A stretch of 43,510 nt of DNA, taken from IMG/VR virus record IMGVR_UViG_3300018411_000037, positions 1 through 43,510 of that record, one strand, 5' to 3'. The position numbers and the translations under genes were made by a program. The DNA comes from a virus. Below the pieces are notes generated by a model. That model was not told the origin of the DNA, ran no database searches, and was given only the letters and a program-made list of their open reading frames with translations. Of the stretch, positions 8,401 to 16,650 are shown in pieces. Each line of letters begins with the position of its first letter. Position 1 is the stretch's first letter.

Positions 8401-11288
8401 TTTATTATGCCAAAAACGTCTGGATTACCAATTATAGTAATTACGTTGAGTTATTCGGAGATAGCCCAATCGCAACCGAATCAACGCCATACATGGCATT
8501 TATTGAAAACATGAACTCATGGAGTATGATGGAATGGCGGGACGGCATTGGCCAAGAAAATGGAAAATACATTGATAGCTATCTATGGTTTCAAGCTAAG
8601 CCGATGTTAAAAACACAAGACTATTATGACGAATTGCCCGGTAAAGGCATGGATACTTTTTATGGGTTAGTTAATGGCCGATACCGAATCGATAATCAAG
8701 ATGGCAAGAAAGACTTAATCGTTGATACACCTCAGTTTAATATTCCAACAACAGTTCACAAAGACACTATTCGAATTTATGCTATGATTACCGAGTCTCA
8801 CCCAAAAGACGCCTTAATCTCATATAAATGGGAGCATCCGTGGAATAGTAAAGATGGTATTACAATTACCAATGGTGACTATATCACGTTTAGATGTGAT
8901 AGCTTGACTTACAAAGATATCGAATATTACGATGTCATCTGTACGATTAATAAACAAAATCAAGAAATTTTTAATCAAAAGACAACCGAGGTTATTTATG
9001 CAATAGAAAAACCAGAAACTGTTTATACTTACTTAGACTATTATCTTAAAGTAGGAACAGACAACTCTGATGTTATTGTAATGAGATATCCGACTCAAAT
9101 TACCTTTGACGAAAACGGCGAAGCTTCAATTGGTGTATCTTTCAAAGGTGTCATCAATGCGACATCACAATGGGCTCCTCGTATTCACAATGGTTATTAT
9201 TATTTAAACCAACATGAGTATTTTGCCTATAGTGAATTTGATGTAGTAGCTAATTTTGATACCGTAGAAGAAAAAAACTTTAAGACAATCAACGGTTATC
9301 TATCACTTGATGTCAAGCTTCGGCATTTGGCAAAACCAGTTGAGCAATACTCAATCACAAAAGATACCCGCTCCGAGCTTTTACAAGACGAAGACTTATT
9401 CCAATGGGTAGACGATAAAGGAGTAACGCTTAAACCAATCATTGACGGTGAATTCTATCGAGAATATTTACCCAGTGTTTATTACTCGCCGATTATATTA
9501 TTCCCAAACATATTAACCGAAGCTGGGACGCTTAAAGTCAATTATACTTTCGATGATGAATCAGAATTTCTACCAATGGAAGTTCGAAGTTACAATTTAG
9601 AACTTGGTAAATGGAGCGATTGGGAAATCTTTAATAACGACACTGTTCCAACTGTTCCATTAAGTTGTGGTTATCAAGTTCGATTTACTTTACAAGCCTC
9701 TGTACAGAACTTTAAAATTAATATCGAAGATTATATGTGCTGCTATCTTGACTGGAAAGATGACATGAATCCAGCTAACACAGTTAATATCGTAACCATT
9801 ACTGACCATATGACGACTGGGCCGGATAAAGCTGGCGGTGTCTATGTATCACGAGTCATTGACTATGGTTGTCAAACTTCGTTCAAGCTTGATATTTTTG
9901 ATTCTTATTATAAAGACCGGTGTCAGATTTTTATTGCTTATACATCAGACCATCCAGATAAATTATTGCTTGAAAACATTGTCTGGTCAAATATATCAAC
10001 ACTGAAAGAAACAGCTTTTACTAGCAGATATTTTCGATATAAAATAGTCGTTCCTCAAGACGAAAAGCTTTACTGGTTACACAAACGAATCGAAACTCTT
10101 GAAACACATGAAATATTGCCTTATATTACTGGTGTTACAATGACCGGGACTTATGCTCCAGCCGATATCGTAACTAATTTTATTAATACCGAAGCGTTCA
10201 GTATTCCCAGAGACGGAATAACACATACGATATTTGACCGAGTCATCGACGTTATTGGGGCAGACGTAACCGAAAGAGGTTTTACGAAAGAAGAAATCGA
10301 AGCGATTACGATTCAATGTACAACAGCCGATATTCGACTTGAGTTTGACCAGAACTTATTAAATCCATATCCAACGGCTTATTTAAATACTCCAATTAAG
10401 GCGGTCTCTGACATCGATTTTGATATTATCACTAAGAACACGCCTTATATCTTTACAGAAAAAGATGGAGAAGATAATGACATCGTTGTTATCGCTGGAA
10501 CGCCGCAGCAATATTGTCCCATTACAGTTGAAGACGTAAATGGCAATTCGTTTATAGAATTACACGATACAGATTCATTTACTTTAATCGAAGAATATAC
10601 TGTGACAGAGGTAACAAAGTATATCGAGCTTAAAGAAAATCGATATGACCCAGACACCTTTGAGGTTTACGATGGGGATATCTTATTAGATATCGACGAT
10701 TACCGAGTCGTAAATCACTTATTAATTTTCAATGATTCAATCGAAATAGGTCATACTATAAAAATATCTTACGAGATGTTGTATTGCTTTATTCCAATGA
10801 TTGACAGAATTAATAACATTACAACGATTTACTTACATACGGGACAAGGTGTACCAGTTCCGAATAAAGTTAAAGTTTATTTCGAAACTGGTAAGAAAAA
10901 TAATAAGTTCGTTGCCAAAGAATTAAGTCTTAATCCAATCTATCGAACTGACTACAAAGGCTTTATTTATCTAACTGACGAACACAACGAACCATATGAT
11001 ATTAATATTCATTGCAACCCAATGATATTAAAAGCTGGCGGATTTGATAAAGTTGATATTGTTATCGAAGTATTGGACATCCAAGGTAATCCAGTTATTG
11101 CAAAAGATATTGCTGTAGACTGTAGTTTCGGCATATTAAACTGTGATTCATATACTACTGACATGAATGGCGTTATCCATATCGTATACGAATCTGCTTA
11201 CATGAAATGCTCTGATAAGTTGACAGCTCGAACCCTAAAAGACGATAACACAACAATTGAACAAAGCATTACTATCATAAATGAGTAG
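5457..11288 (+). CDS. Giant modular baseplate/tail protein with FN3, vWA and Ig-like domains
   Basis: A 1943-residue virion protein with several recognisable modules. Residues about 115-205 form a fibronectin type III domain (GVAYDSNTIIWSWPND... SYTETGLDPNTAYTRRLINYTDE). Residues about 378-670 form a von Willebrand A domain with a complete-looking metal site: FVLDATWS (DxTxS), the threonine of GNTSWYGGLEEA, and the aspartate of FFSDGFPNT. The long middle part is unassigned beta-rich sequence. The last 120 residues (VIEVLDIQGNPVIAKDI... TTDMNGVIHIVY) resemble an invasin/Big_1-type Ig domain. vWA and FN3 domains are adhesion modules, so a role in host-surface contact or in long baseplate fibres is likely. 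The ATG at 5457 has AGAGAGG upstream. It is co-transcribed with the baseplate genes and followed after 11 bases by another giant gene. Confidence 0.7.
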   Translation: MIIQYNIVLTIANLTNNGTSKFSKVFETDLSATGALLYNNYHILSEGVYVLDMFDAEVSAYCTAMGITKSSIEIDEFEIVALTERTEVFFESAGEDNSLSLKPIIKCYVLPKYDALKVPSLTGVAYDSNTIIWSWPNDEGFAHYLVTEAIDPNSAASSDKIIAQLPIGAVSYTETGLDPNTAYTRRLINYTDEQTSSPSPSVTITTETAQISQSLEQYTIPKNYDFTTDDNERELIQENLEAFHSGVGDFTDLKVYKQMDADFYQKFKAYFELTGRRIQREKRYDQVGFYYKICLEAQETIEEQEGEVTFDIDVYPREWVSIQQYMYASMPVLVYAKLYATILLRKEEPETNFVDIEILEEVWEPGELVTDFIGGKIRVVFVLDATWSIYHLGGGSSDAYRNAIRQGVVNCIDDIEAKKVQVGINTGTEPTVEYNLIVFTAGTHNHASTGTAIRGVSGWTSAGGAKDWVDNDNPGREEAFSSFNGYDLTDGNTSWYGGLEEACNIILASKNEDSERKHITLFFSDGFPNTIGHSQYGGDLLNNSSDQETVLYRGNEPYDGVLGSGRGSIRWVAGVLKARCDMTACIVYQNGAYNSGGVWHYNDYHDNWYNEHYSAGFISAAHTLVGVDGNPDVGPSGTKFDGRYFWTDLNSLTTMFEKIVQNIMHQTQLPDVFKGFTTRTERININSSIDSVKAVNIESALLGPFEFNKTKTPIFYNSKEKRATMDKTGFIRPRIQKISTRSVYDLLLDAAKLTPEWGAGYNLPVGTTDGSYIIKGLHVKDTYAYADEDVMTSATFNTSDLEDGMTGTVNVYTDVDKAGTTTTFGDDCYLVSQGNYVYIDGYTDGIIYDGTRYVSVELNAYNRPSEILIDAGGDYSDQLYNRKNENINYSGSQSEIDSVVTILEIDEDIYLTGYPNLVKRGDTLYINDLTNNLVAHIDVHWESPILNYRFNLEDPDAKTPYYEILPKANPQNNHLCIVLLHVYYAKNVWITNYSNYVELFGDSPIATESTPYMAFIENMNSWSMMEWRDGIGQENGKYIDSYLWFQAKPMLKTQDYYDELPGKGMDTFYGLVNGRYRIDNQDGKKDLIVDTPQFNIPTTVHKDTIRIYAMITESHPKDALISYKWEHPWNSKDGITITNGDYITFRCDSLTYKDIEYYDVICTINKQNQEIFNQKTTEVIYAIEKPETVYTYLDYYLKVGTDNSDVIVMRYPTQITFDENGEASIGVSFKGVINATSQWAPRIHNGYYYLNQHEYFAYSEFDVVANFDTVEEKNFKTINGYLSLDVKLRHLAKPVEQYSITKDTRSELLQDEDLFQWVDDKGVTLKPIIDGEFYREYLPSVYYSPIILFPNILTEAGTLKVNYTFDDESEFLPMEVRSYNLELGKWSDWEIFNNDTVPTVPLSCGYQVRFTLQASVQNFKINIEDYMCCYLDWKDDMNPANTVNIVTITDHMTTGPDKAGGVYVSRVIDYGCQTSFKLDIFDSYYKDRCQIFIAYTSDHPDKLLLENIVWSNISTLKETAFTSRYFRYKIVVPQDEKLYWLHKRIETLETHEILPYITGVTMTGTYAPADIVTNFINTEAFSIPRDGITHTIFDRVIDVIGADVTERGFTKEEIEAITIQCTTADIRLEFDQNLLNPYPTAYLNTPIKAVSDIDFDIITKNTPYIFTEKDGEDNDIVVIAGTPQQYCPITVEDVNGNSFIELHDTDSFTLIEEYTVTEVTKYIELKENRYDPDTFEVYDGDILLDIDDYRVVNHLLIFNDSIEIGHTIKISYEMLYCFIPMIDRINNITTIYLHTGQGVPVPNKVKVYFETGKKNNKFVAKELSLNPIYRTDYKGFIYLTDEHNEPYDINIHCNPMILKAGGFDKVDIVIEVLDIQGNPVIAKDIAVDCSFGILNCDSYTTDMNGVIHIVYESAYMKCSDKLTARTLKDDNTTIEQSITIINE

Positions 11289-11299
11289 GAGGAAGAAAG

Positions 11300-14200
11300 A
11301 TGTTTAAAGCAACAAGGCCATTCAAAGACAGCGTTACAAACTATCCGAAGGAACCAGTCCTTCGGATAGGACGCTTCGTCCCTCCTAACGCTGTTAATTT
11401 AGCTTATTATTATAACCCAACAGCGACTGACGCAGAGAAAGTATTAACCGCAGAAGCTCCAAGAAATACCATCGACCATCGTGTCGAAGAAGCTTATCGA
11501 TACTTGTTTAATCAATCAAGTGACGACGACAACTTATTTCCCGGGTCTGTTCTTTACGAAGACGAGGAAGGTTATCAGGGGCGATTAGGACGTATGTATG
11601 TCAACTGGTATCCAGAAGCTCATATCTTAATTAAAAACGTCACCCGAATAAAAGAAATGATTGTTATTGAAAAATCAGAAGTCATTAAAATGATTGAATA
11701 TAGTGACGAAGCCGGGTACTCGGGTAATCTATTTCTCGACGTAGTTACTTACGAAGTAACAAAAACAAAAGATGTTTCCACGACTGAAGTCATTGACCGA
11801 GAAGTCTTTGACTATGAATTAAATTATCGTCAAATATTTGGCAATTATATTAAGCCAGATAAAATTGATGCATGGACAAAAGAACCAACAGCAGACGCAA
11901 GTACCATGTGGCCAAACATGATTACAATTGACTTTTTAAAAGAAATCGCTACTGAAGGAAATACGACAGTTCAAAATTTCATTAACGCAACTGCTAATCC
12001 TTTTGATGAAGCTATTGGTACATTGCAATTTACTAACCTAGAATTCGAGCCAATCTATGTCGGAGCCTCTGCTGATGCAAGCGAATCTATTGCTGGAGAA
12101 ATAAATGGCGTTGCTTCTAATATTACAGATGCTAAACCAGACATGACTTCGGCAGAAGCGCTTGCCATAATGAAAGTCAAATACGAAGCTGTTTATGACG
12201 AAACAACAGACACTTATGATTATACAGAAATCAATGACTTTCTTACAATGGCCGCCGCTCGATATGAAACTGGCACAGGCTCATTCGCTTTTACTAAAAT
12301 TGCAGATGCAATGGCCAGCAATGGCGACGTAGCAATTATTATGACATCATTTAAAATGAAAGGCGAAGTAGCCGCTGGGTCAAATAAATGGTTTGAGGCA
12401 ACTTATCGTTATCAGACCGCTGAAGGCGGCGTAAGCGACGGAGGAAGTTATGAGTACAACGTGACCGTTAATTATGCTGGGCTACTTAAAAAGACCGTTA
12501 CAACGATTAAAGAAATTGCTGCCGAATATAAAGCAACTTGTGAATATGTTGGAATTGCCAGAAAAGTCTGGTATGACTATGATGGTGTAGCTTATTATCG
12601 AGGAGCTGTTACAAAAGGCAATGGTGTCGGTAACGTTAATCCAGAGGGTGACAATGAGATACTCATGTTCTCTGATGATAATGGCTATTTAAGACGACCT
12701 GTCGATGTTACTGACCAAAATGGCGAAATCTCAACAAAGAATTTCTATCGAGTTGAGTCTGACCATATTTACTTAACCGATGTCTTTAAAGAAAATAAAG
12801 GTTGTTTTTATAGGTATCAACTTAAGAAACCCATTTATGACTATCGAGGGCCGGATGAAAATGGCTTCTATGAAGGTGATGCGGTTAAGATATTTACTTC
12901 CGGATTAAAAGATATCCCTAAAGGATATGTTCATAATATGAAACTTGTCGTCGCAGAATACGAAACGATTCAAGAGACCACTGATGACTTTCAATTAGTG
13001 TCTCGGCAAGTTCCAAAACGATACAATGCCGAGCTATACACATCGTTCATATCTAGTTCGACCGATACATTTAAAGTAGTCTACAATGCATTTAATGATT
13101 CTGATGACGAAAACGTTGCATTAAGCAGTGGTGTGACTGAGGATATTTACTGCTGTCCGTTCATGATAAAAAACAAAGATTTCGTTATTGAACCAGTCGA
13201 TGTCCGGGCCCGGGTTAATAAAATAAAATTACTAACACCGAGACGAATCAAAGACACTAGAAGATATGTTACGTTTACGTATACTATTACCGCTGAACGA
13301 AAAAGCGACGGAAAGAAAATAACCACATCTCCTCGAACCGTTAGTATTTTAAATCGAGATTACGTCGTTCCTGCTGAATATAATAAGTTCGATGGACGAG
13401 CTATGATAGTATCTCCCTACTCTGATGGTGTTCAGCTTTCGCCACTTGATTTAGTCCTATATGACCAAGCGGCCAGTCGAGTTGAAACAGTCATAACATC
13501 TAAAGATACCGGCTTTGTCTTTTCTGCTACAATTACAGAAATTGCTTCCGGAACAAGAGGTGGGATTAATGTAAATTGTAATCCAGATGGCGGCGGATAT
13601 ATCACAGCCGAGACGACAATTGAGACTGGTTTCTGGAACGAAGAACTGGGGACTTATACCAAAAAGCTTTCGTTAGATAGTCCGTATATTATCGAAAATG
13701 GCTATATCTATCCTGGCTTTAAAGTAAAATGCATGGATACTCGATTTATCAAAGTACAAGCTCCGAGAGAAGAAGCATTAGTCGATTCATGGTATCCAAT
13801 GATTCAATTCGGCCATTACAGTCAGGTGCTTGACCAATACGGCGCTCATGTAAAGATTTGTTATACCATGCCAGAATATGATGAGCAACATTTTTCAGCA
13901 ATATATGGTGCACCATATATCGATATTACAAAAGAAAAAGTTACAATTCTGAATTCACATATGGTAAAAACAAAATGTTTTCCATTGCATACAGAGTATG
14001 AACTCGGTGTGTTAAAGACGATTAAGCTATTTAAGCAAATCGACGCAGAGTTATTCGAGCTTACGATTCAAAATATTTCATTCTCAGATGGTATTATTCT
14101 TACCGAAGAAACAATTAGTGAAAATGACAAAATCGTTTGTGATTATACTTACATCGAAGAAAATTTTAACTATCGAGGTTATTGGCGAAACAACAGCGAC

Positions 14201-14893
14201 TTTGCCAGAATCGATTTAAATCCCAATAAATACCATACTTATTCAGACTTGAACTATACGCCTTCAGAAACAAAGGCTTCAAAGAATTTATTTAACAAAG
14301 TTATTTATTTCTTTATGCGGCCCACGGTTGTCTATGAAGTAGCTGCTGACAATGATAGCCTGATTTATGATGCCGAAACTGACGAAGATATCGGAACAAT
14401 TACTTTACAAAATAATAAAACACTTTATCATCAAATCGATAGCGCCATCCCGGAGTCTGACCTGGATATCTATATCGGTAGTGTTTATATCAGACAGAAC
14501 ACATCGTTGCAATCTACGATTCTGATTGACTCCCGAACCAGAGGGGGAGGTGTTTTGGATTCAATGAAAGATTCGCTTCGAAAAGAGTTGGAACCAGAGT
14601 CTGATTATTACTTAGATATTGGCTACTATGATGGTGAACCTTATCAAGAAAACGGTGTTGTTATTATCCGACTTGATAATAGCCTGCTGCAAGAATTCGG
14701 TGGACGATTTACGCAAGGCGATATTGAAGCCAAAGTAAAACGATGGATTGGCCTTGGTGTCTATCCTATTATCGAATACGTCGACAGTTATAGCAAAAAA
14801 GATATGCCACAATACAACCTCATTGTCGAAAACTCATACACAAATGTAAGCAATGAGACGCCAGAGATATTACTTGAATGTATCTTGGTTTAA
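11300..14893 (+). CDS. Giant virion structural protein, function unknown
   Basis: A 1197-residue protein that I do not recognise as a known family. It is acidic, rich in Tyr, Asp, Glu and Thr, and almost entirely beta-strand in pattern. It has no transmembrane segment and no catalytic motif that I can see. Residues about 215-400 look like a distinct, more Ala/Gly/Thr-rich module (TTVQNFINATANPFDEAIG through YEYNVTVNYAG) inside otherwise uniform sequence, possibly an inserted domain. Size and position (last gene before a terminator-like hairpin, next to the 1943-residue protein) suggest a long baseplate appendage or fibre. Its first 80 coding bases contain two strong consecutive hairpins, annotated separately. 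GGAGG at 11289-11293 supports the ATG at 11300. Confidence 0.55.
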   Translation: MFKATRPFKDSVTNYPKEPVLRIGRFVPPNAVNLAYYYNPTATDAEKVLTAEAPRNTIDHRVEEAYRYLFNQSSDDDNLFPGSVLYEDEEGYQGRLGRMYVNWYPEAHILIKNVTRIKEMIVIEKSEVIKMIEYSDEAGYSGNLFLDVVTYEVTKTKDVSTTEVIDREVFDYELNYRQIFGNYIKPDKIDAWTKEPTADASTMWPNMITIDFLKEIATEGNTTVQNFINATANPFDEAIGTLQFTNLEFEPIYVGASADASESIAGEINGVASNITDAKPDMTSAEALAIMKVKYEAVYDETTDTYDYTEINDFLTMAAARYETGTGSFAFTKIADAMASNGDVAIIMTSFKMKGEVAAGSNKWFEATYRYQTAEGGVSDGGSYEYNVTVNYAGLLKKTVTTIKEIAAEYKATCEYVGIARKVWYDYDGVAYYRGAVTKGNGVGNVNPEGDNEILMFSDDNGYLRRPVDVTDQNGEISTKNFYRVESDHIYLTDVFKENKGCFYRYQLKKPIYDYRGPDENGFYEGDAVKIFTSGLKDIPKGYVHNMKLVVAEYETIQETTDDFQLVSRQVPKRYNAELYTSFISSSTDTFKVVYNAFNDSDDENVALSSGVTEDIYCCPFMIKNKDFVIEPVDVRARVNKIKLLTPRRIKDTRRYVTFTYTITAERKSDGKKITTSPRTVSILNRDYVVPAEYNKFDGRAMIVSPYSDGVQLSPLDLVLYDQAASRVETVITSKDTGFVFSATITEIASGTRGGINVNCNPDGGGYITAETTIETGFWNEELGTYTKKLSLDSPYIIENGYIYPGFKVKCMDTRFIKVQAPREEALVDSWYPMIQFGHYSQVLDQYGAHVKICYTMPEYDEQHFSAIYGAPYIDITKEKVTILNSHMVKTKCFPLHTEYELGVLKTIKLFKQIDAELFELTIQNISFSDGIILTEETISENDKIVCDYTYIEENFNYRGYWRNNSDFARIDLNPNKYHTYSDLNYTPSETKASKNLFNKVIYFFMRPTVVYEVAADNDSLIYDAETDEDIGTITLQNNKTLYHQIDSAIPESDLDIYIGSVYIRQNTSLQSTILIDSRTRGGGVLDSMKDSLRKELEPESDYYLDIGYYDGEPYQENGVVIIRLDNSLLQEFGGRFTQGDIEAKVKRWIGLGVYPIIEYVDSYSKKDMPQYNLIVENSYTNVSNETPEILLECILV
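11341..11381 (+). repeat. Two consecutive perfect hairpins in the 5' coding region of the 1197-residue protein
   Basis: CTATCCGAAGGA (11341-11352) is followed after five bases by its exact reverse complement TCCTTCGGATAG (11358-11369). This gives a 12-bp perfect stem with loop ACCAG. The last G of that stem also begins a second one, GGACG (11369-11373) / CGTCC (11377-11381), with a CTT loop. They start 41 bases after the ATG of the gene. The structure is seen directly. A role in translation control, mRNA processing or stability is inference. Confidence 0.7.
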
Positions 14894-14924
14894 TAATATA
14901 ATCTAATAAGAACTTAAATTAAAC

Positions 14925-14948
14925 AGGCCGGAGAGAATCCGGCCTTTT
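14925..14948 (+). terminator. Rho-independent-type terminator between the giant gene and the fibre cluster
   Basis: AGGCCGGA (14925-14932) pairs perfectly with TCCGGCCT (14938-14945) around a GAGAA loop and is followed by a short T-run (TTTT, 14945-14948). It lies in the 76-base gap after the 1197-residue gene. The T-run is short, so partial read-through into the gene at 14970 is likely. No promoter is evident between this hairpin and 14970. Confidence 0.7.
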
Positions 14949-14969
14949 AAATAGAAAGGCGGTTTTTTA

Positions 14970-16124
14970 ATGAGCTATGTACAGATGTCTATTCCGAAAG
15001 TTTCCGCTCTGTATAATTTATATATCTATCGGTCTAAATCGGCTGAAGATATAAACACCATCGCAAAGATAAAAGAATTAAGTCCGGTTATTGTAATCAA
15101 TGAAGCAACCGCAACAGTTGTTGATGTTAATGGAGTTGATTGTTATCAAGTCTCGGATGCTACCCCGGATACACCACAGGCTGGCGTTGAGTATCTCGGG
15201 CCCGGGCCAAGTATTATTCCAGTAACTGAATACGAAACAAGTATCGATGTTGTTAAAATCAATGATTATACTTATGTTAACAAATTGATTATCAATCCAC
15301 TACCAAGCAAATACAGCGGCACAATGCTTTATTATTCTGTTATCGGGGTTAACCCAGCAAATAATACGATTACTCACTTGTCAAAAGTAAATGGTGTCAT
15401 GGTCAATAGTCCATACGAAAAAGAAGGAACCCGGCATTTATATTCATGTGTTGACTTTCAAAATAAACCAGAAGATGTCTGGGCTTATGTAGGTTCTGTT
15501 CCCTGGGATAAAAATATTACATTAGGAGACATTAGCGACCCGGCAGCAATGGAACAATACGGCAATCCCTTTGTTAATACCGTTCATGCTTTTGCTGGAA
15601 CGGATGTTAAATATTCGATTAAATCTGTTCTGGCTGGCAACTATATGTTTATTGAATTACCAAACCCTTGGCAATATAACAATAAACCATACAATTATCG
15701 CAAACTTAAATCTTACAAAGTCCAAAATGTTTATAACCTGGAATACAGTTCTTTCAGTGAACCAACTTTCCAAAGCGAGCTGCCGGTGAGTATTGAAAAA
15801 ATGCTTATCTTAAGAAAAACAGACGCAGAACACCCCGAAGATATTATTCCATTAATCGAATCCGAACATGAAGCAGTTGACAAATATCAAATTATTCGCA
15901 AAGACGGAGTATATTATAATAATATAGAGCATCGCAGTCTTGGATTAAATAAATACAGCATTCCGTTAGAAGAGCCAATCGGAGTTTTCTCTGAATCATC
16001 GGTACAAGATTTTATTAAAATGCAAATCGAAGCATTACCGAATCATGTTTATTCTTTTACGGTTTATCTAATTGATATTTATAAAAATACATCTGCCCCA
16101 GCTCATTTTGTAGTTACGACATAA
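14970..16124 (+). CDS. Tail structural protein, beta-rich, unknown
   Basis: A 384-residue protein without a recognisable family. The start SIPKVSALYNLYIYRSKS and the end VYSFTVYLIDIYKNTSAPAHFVV resemble fibronectin III-like edges, as if two beta-sandwich domains flank a central region that contains LGPGPS and NPWQYNNKPYNYRK. It begins 77 bases after the previous gene, beyond the hairpin at 14925, with AAAGGCGG at 14956-14963 as a plausible ribosome site. It sits first in the fibre cluster, and the next gene starts 16 bases downstream, so a tail or baseplate accessory role is inferred from context only. Confidence 0.5.
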   Translation: MSYVQMSIPKVSALYNLYIYRSKSAEDINTIAKIKELSPVIVINEATATVVDVNGVDCYQVSDATPDTPQAGVEYLGPGPSIIPVTEYETSIDVVKINDYTYVNKLIINPLPSKYSGTMLYYSVIGVNPANNTITHLSKVNGVMVNSPYEKEGTRHLYSCVDFQNKPEDVWAYVGSVPWDKNITLGDISDPAAMEQYGNPFVNTVHAFAGTDVKYSIKSVLAGNYMFIELPNPWQYNNKPYNYRKLKSYKVQNVYNLEYSSFSEPTFQSELPVSIEKMLILRKTDAEHPEDIIPLIESEHEAVDKYQIIRKDGVYYNNIEHRSLGLNKYSIPLEEPIGVFSESSVQDFIKMQIEALPNHVYSFTVYLIDIYKNTSAPAHFVVTT

Positions 16125-16140
16125 GATACGGAGGTACGTA

Positions 16141-16635
16141 ATGGATTATGTTATACCAGCCCTATTAAAGAAAACTATAACATTTAAAAGACTCAAGGCT
16201 AAAAATGTTACCGGTTATGAAATCTATGCCCAGTTCAAAGACGATACTTATGATTCCGGAATCCGGACTGAATTACTGGAAGTTGTTAAAAATCCAGACG
16301 TACCGGATGCATATATTAAAAATGTTGAATTGCCTTATAATGAGAACGCAACATGGAGTCTTCCGGACGATGCTTATCTGGACAGAGACCATCAGTTTAG
16401 ATTATTCATGAATGACTTTATCTTGAGTTCAATGTGTTACAAATACAATCGGCTTAGTAAACTTATTACATTGGATACGGTAGCAAAAGACTATAGCATC
16501 AATGACAAAATTACAATGGATTATTACCAAGACCTAATCATAAGAAGCTATATGTTAGAAAAAGATTGCGAGATAACAATTAAGCCAATCTTTACAGAAA
16601 GCTATTCTTATGGAACACATAGCGTTATAGTATAA
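16141..16635 (+). CDS. Small tail-cluster protein, unknown
   Basis: A 164-residue protein that I do not recognise. The pattern is beta-rich (TITFKRLKAKNVTGYEIYAQ, CEITIKPIFTES). There is no signal peptide, membrane segment or catalytic motif. A GGAGG site at 16131-16135 precedes the ATG, and it is followed after 15 bases by the frameshifted gene. Its likely role is virion assembly or fibre attachment, from its place inside the fibre operon. Confidence 0.45.
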   Translation: MDYVIPALLKKTITFKRLKAKNVTGYEIYAQFKDDTYDSGIRTELLEVVKNPDVPDAYIKNVELPYNENATWSLPDDAYLDRDHQFRLFMNDFILSSMCYKYNRLSKLITLDTVAKDYSINDKITMDYYQDLIIRSYMLEKDCEITIKPIFTESYSYGTHSVIV

Positions 16636-16650
16636 AAAAGGAGAAAAGAC

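Noticed and set aside
13205-15206. GC-rich decamer CGGGCCCGGG occurring twice (13205-13214 and 15197-15206)
   Set aside because: The two copies are in different reading frames of unrelated proteins (VRARV and LGPGP) and do not look functional. Probably coincidence from Arg/Gly/Pro codons.
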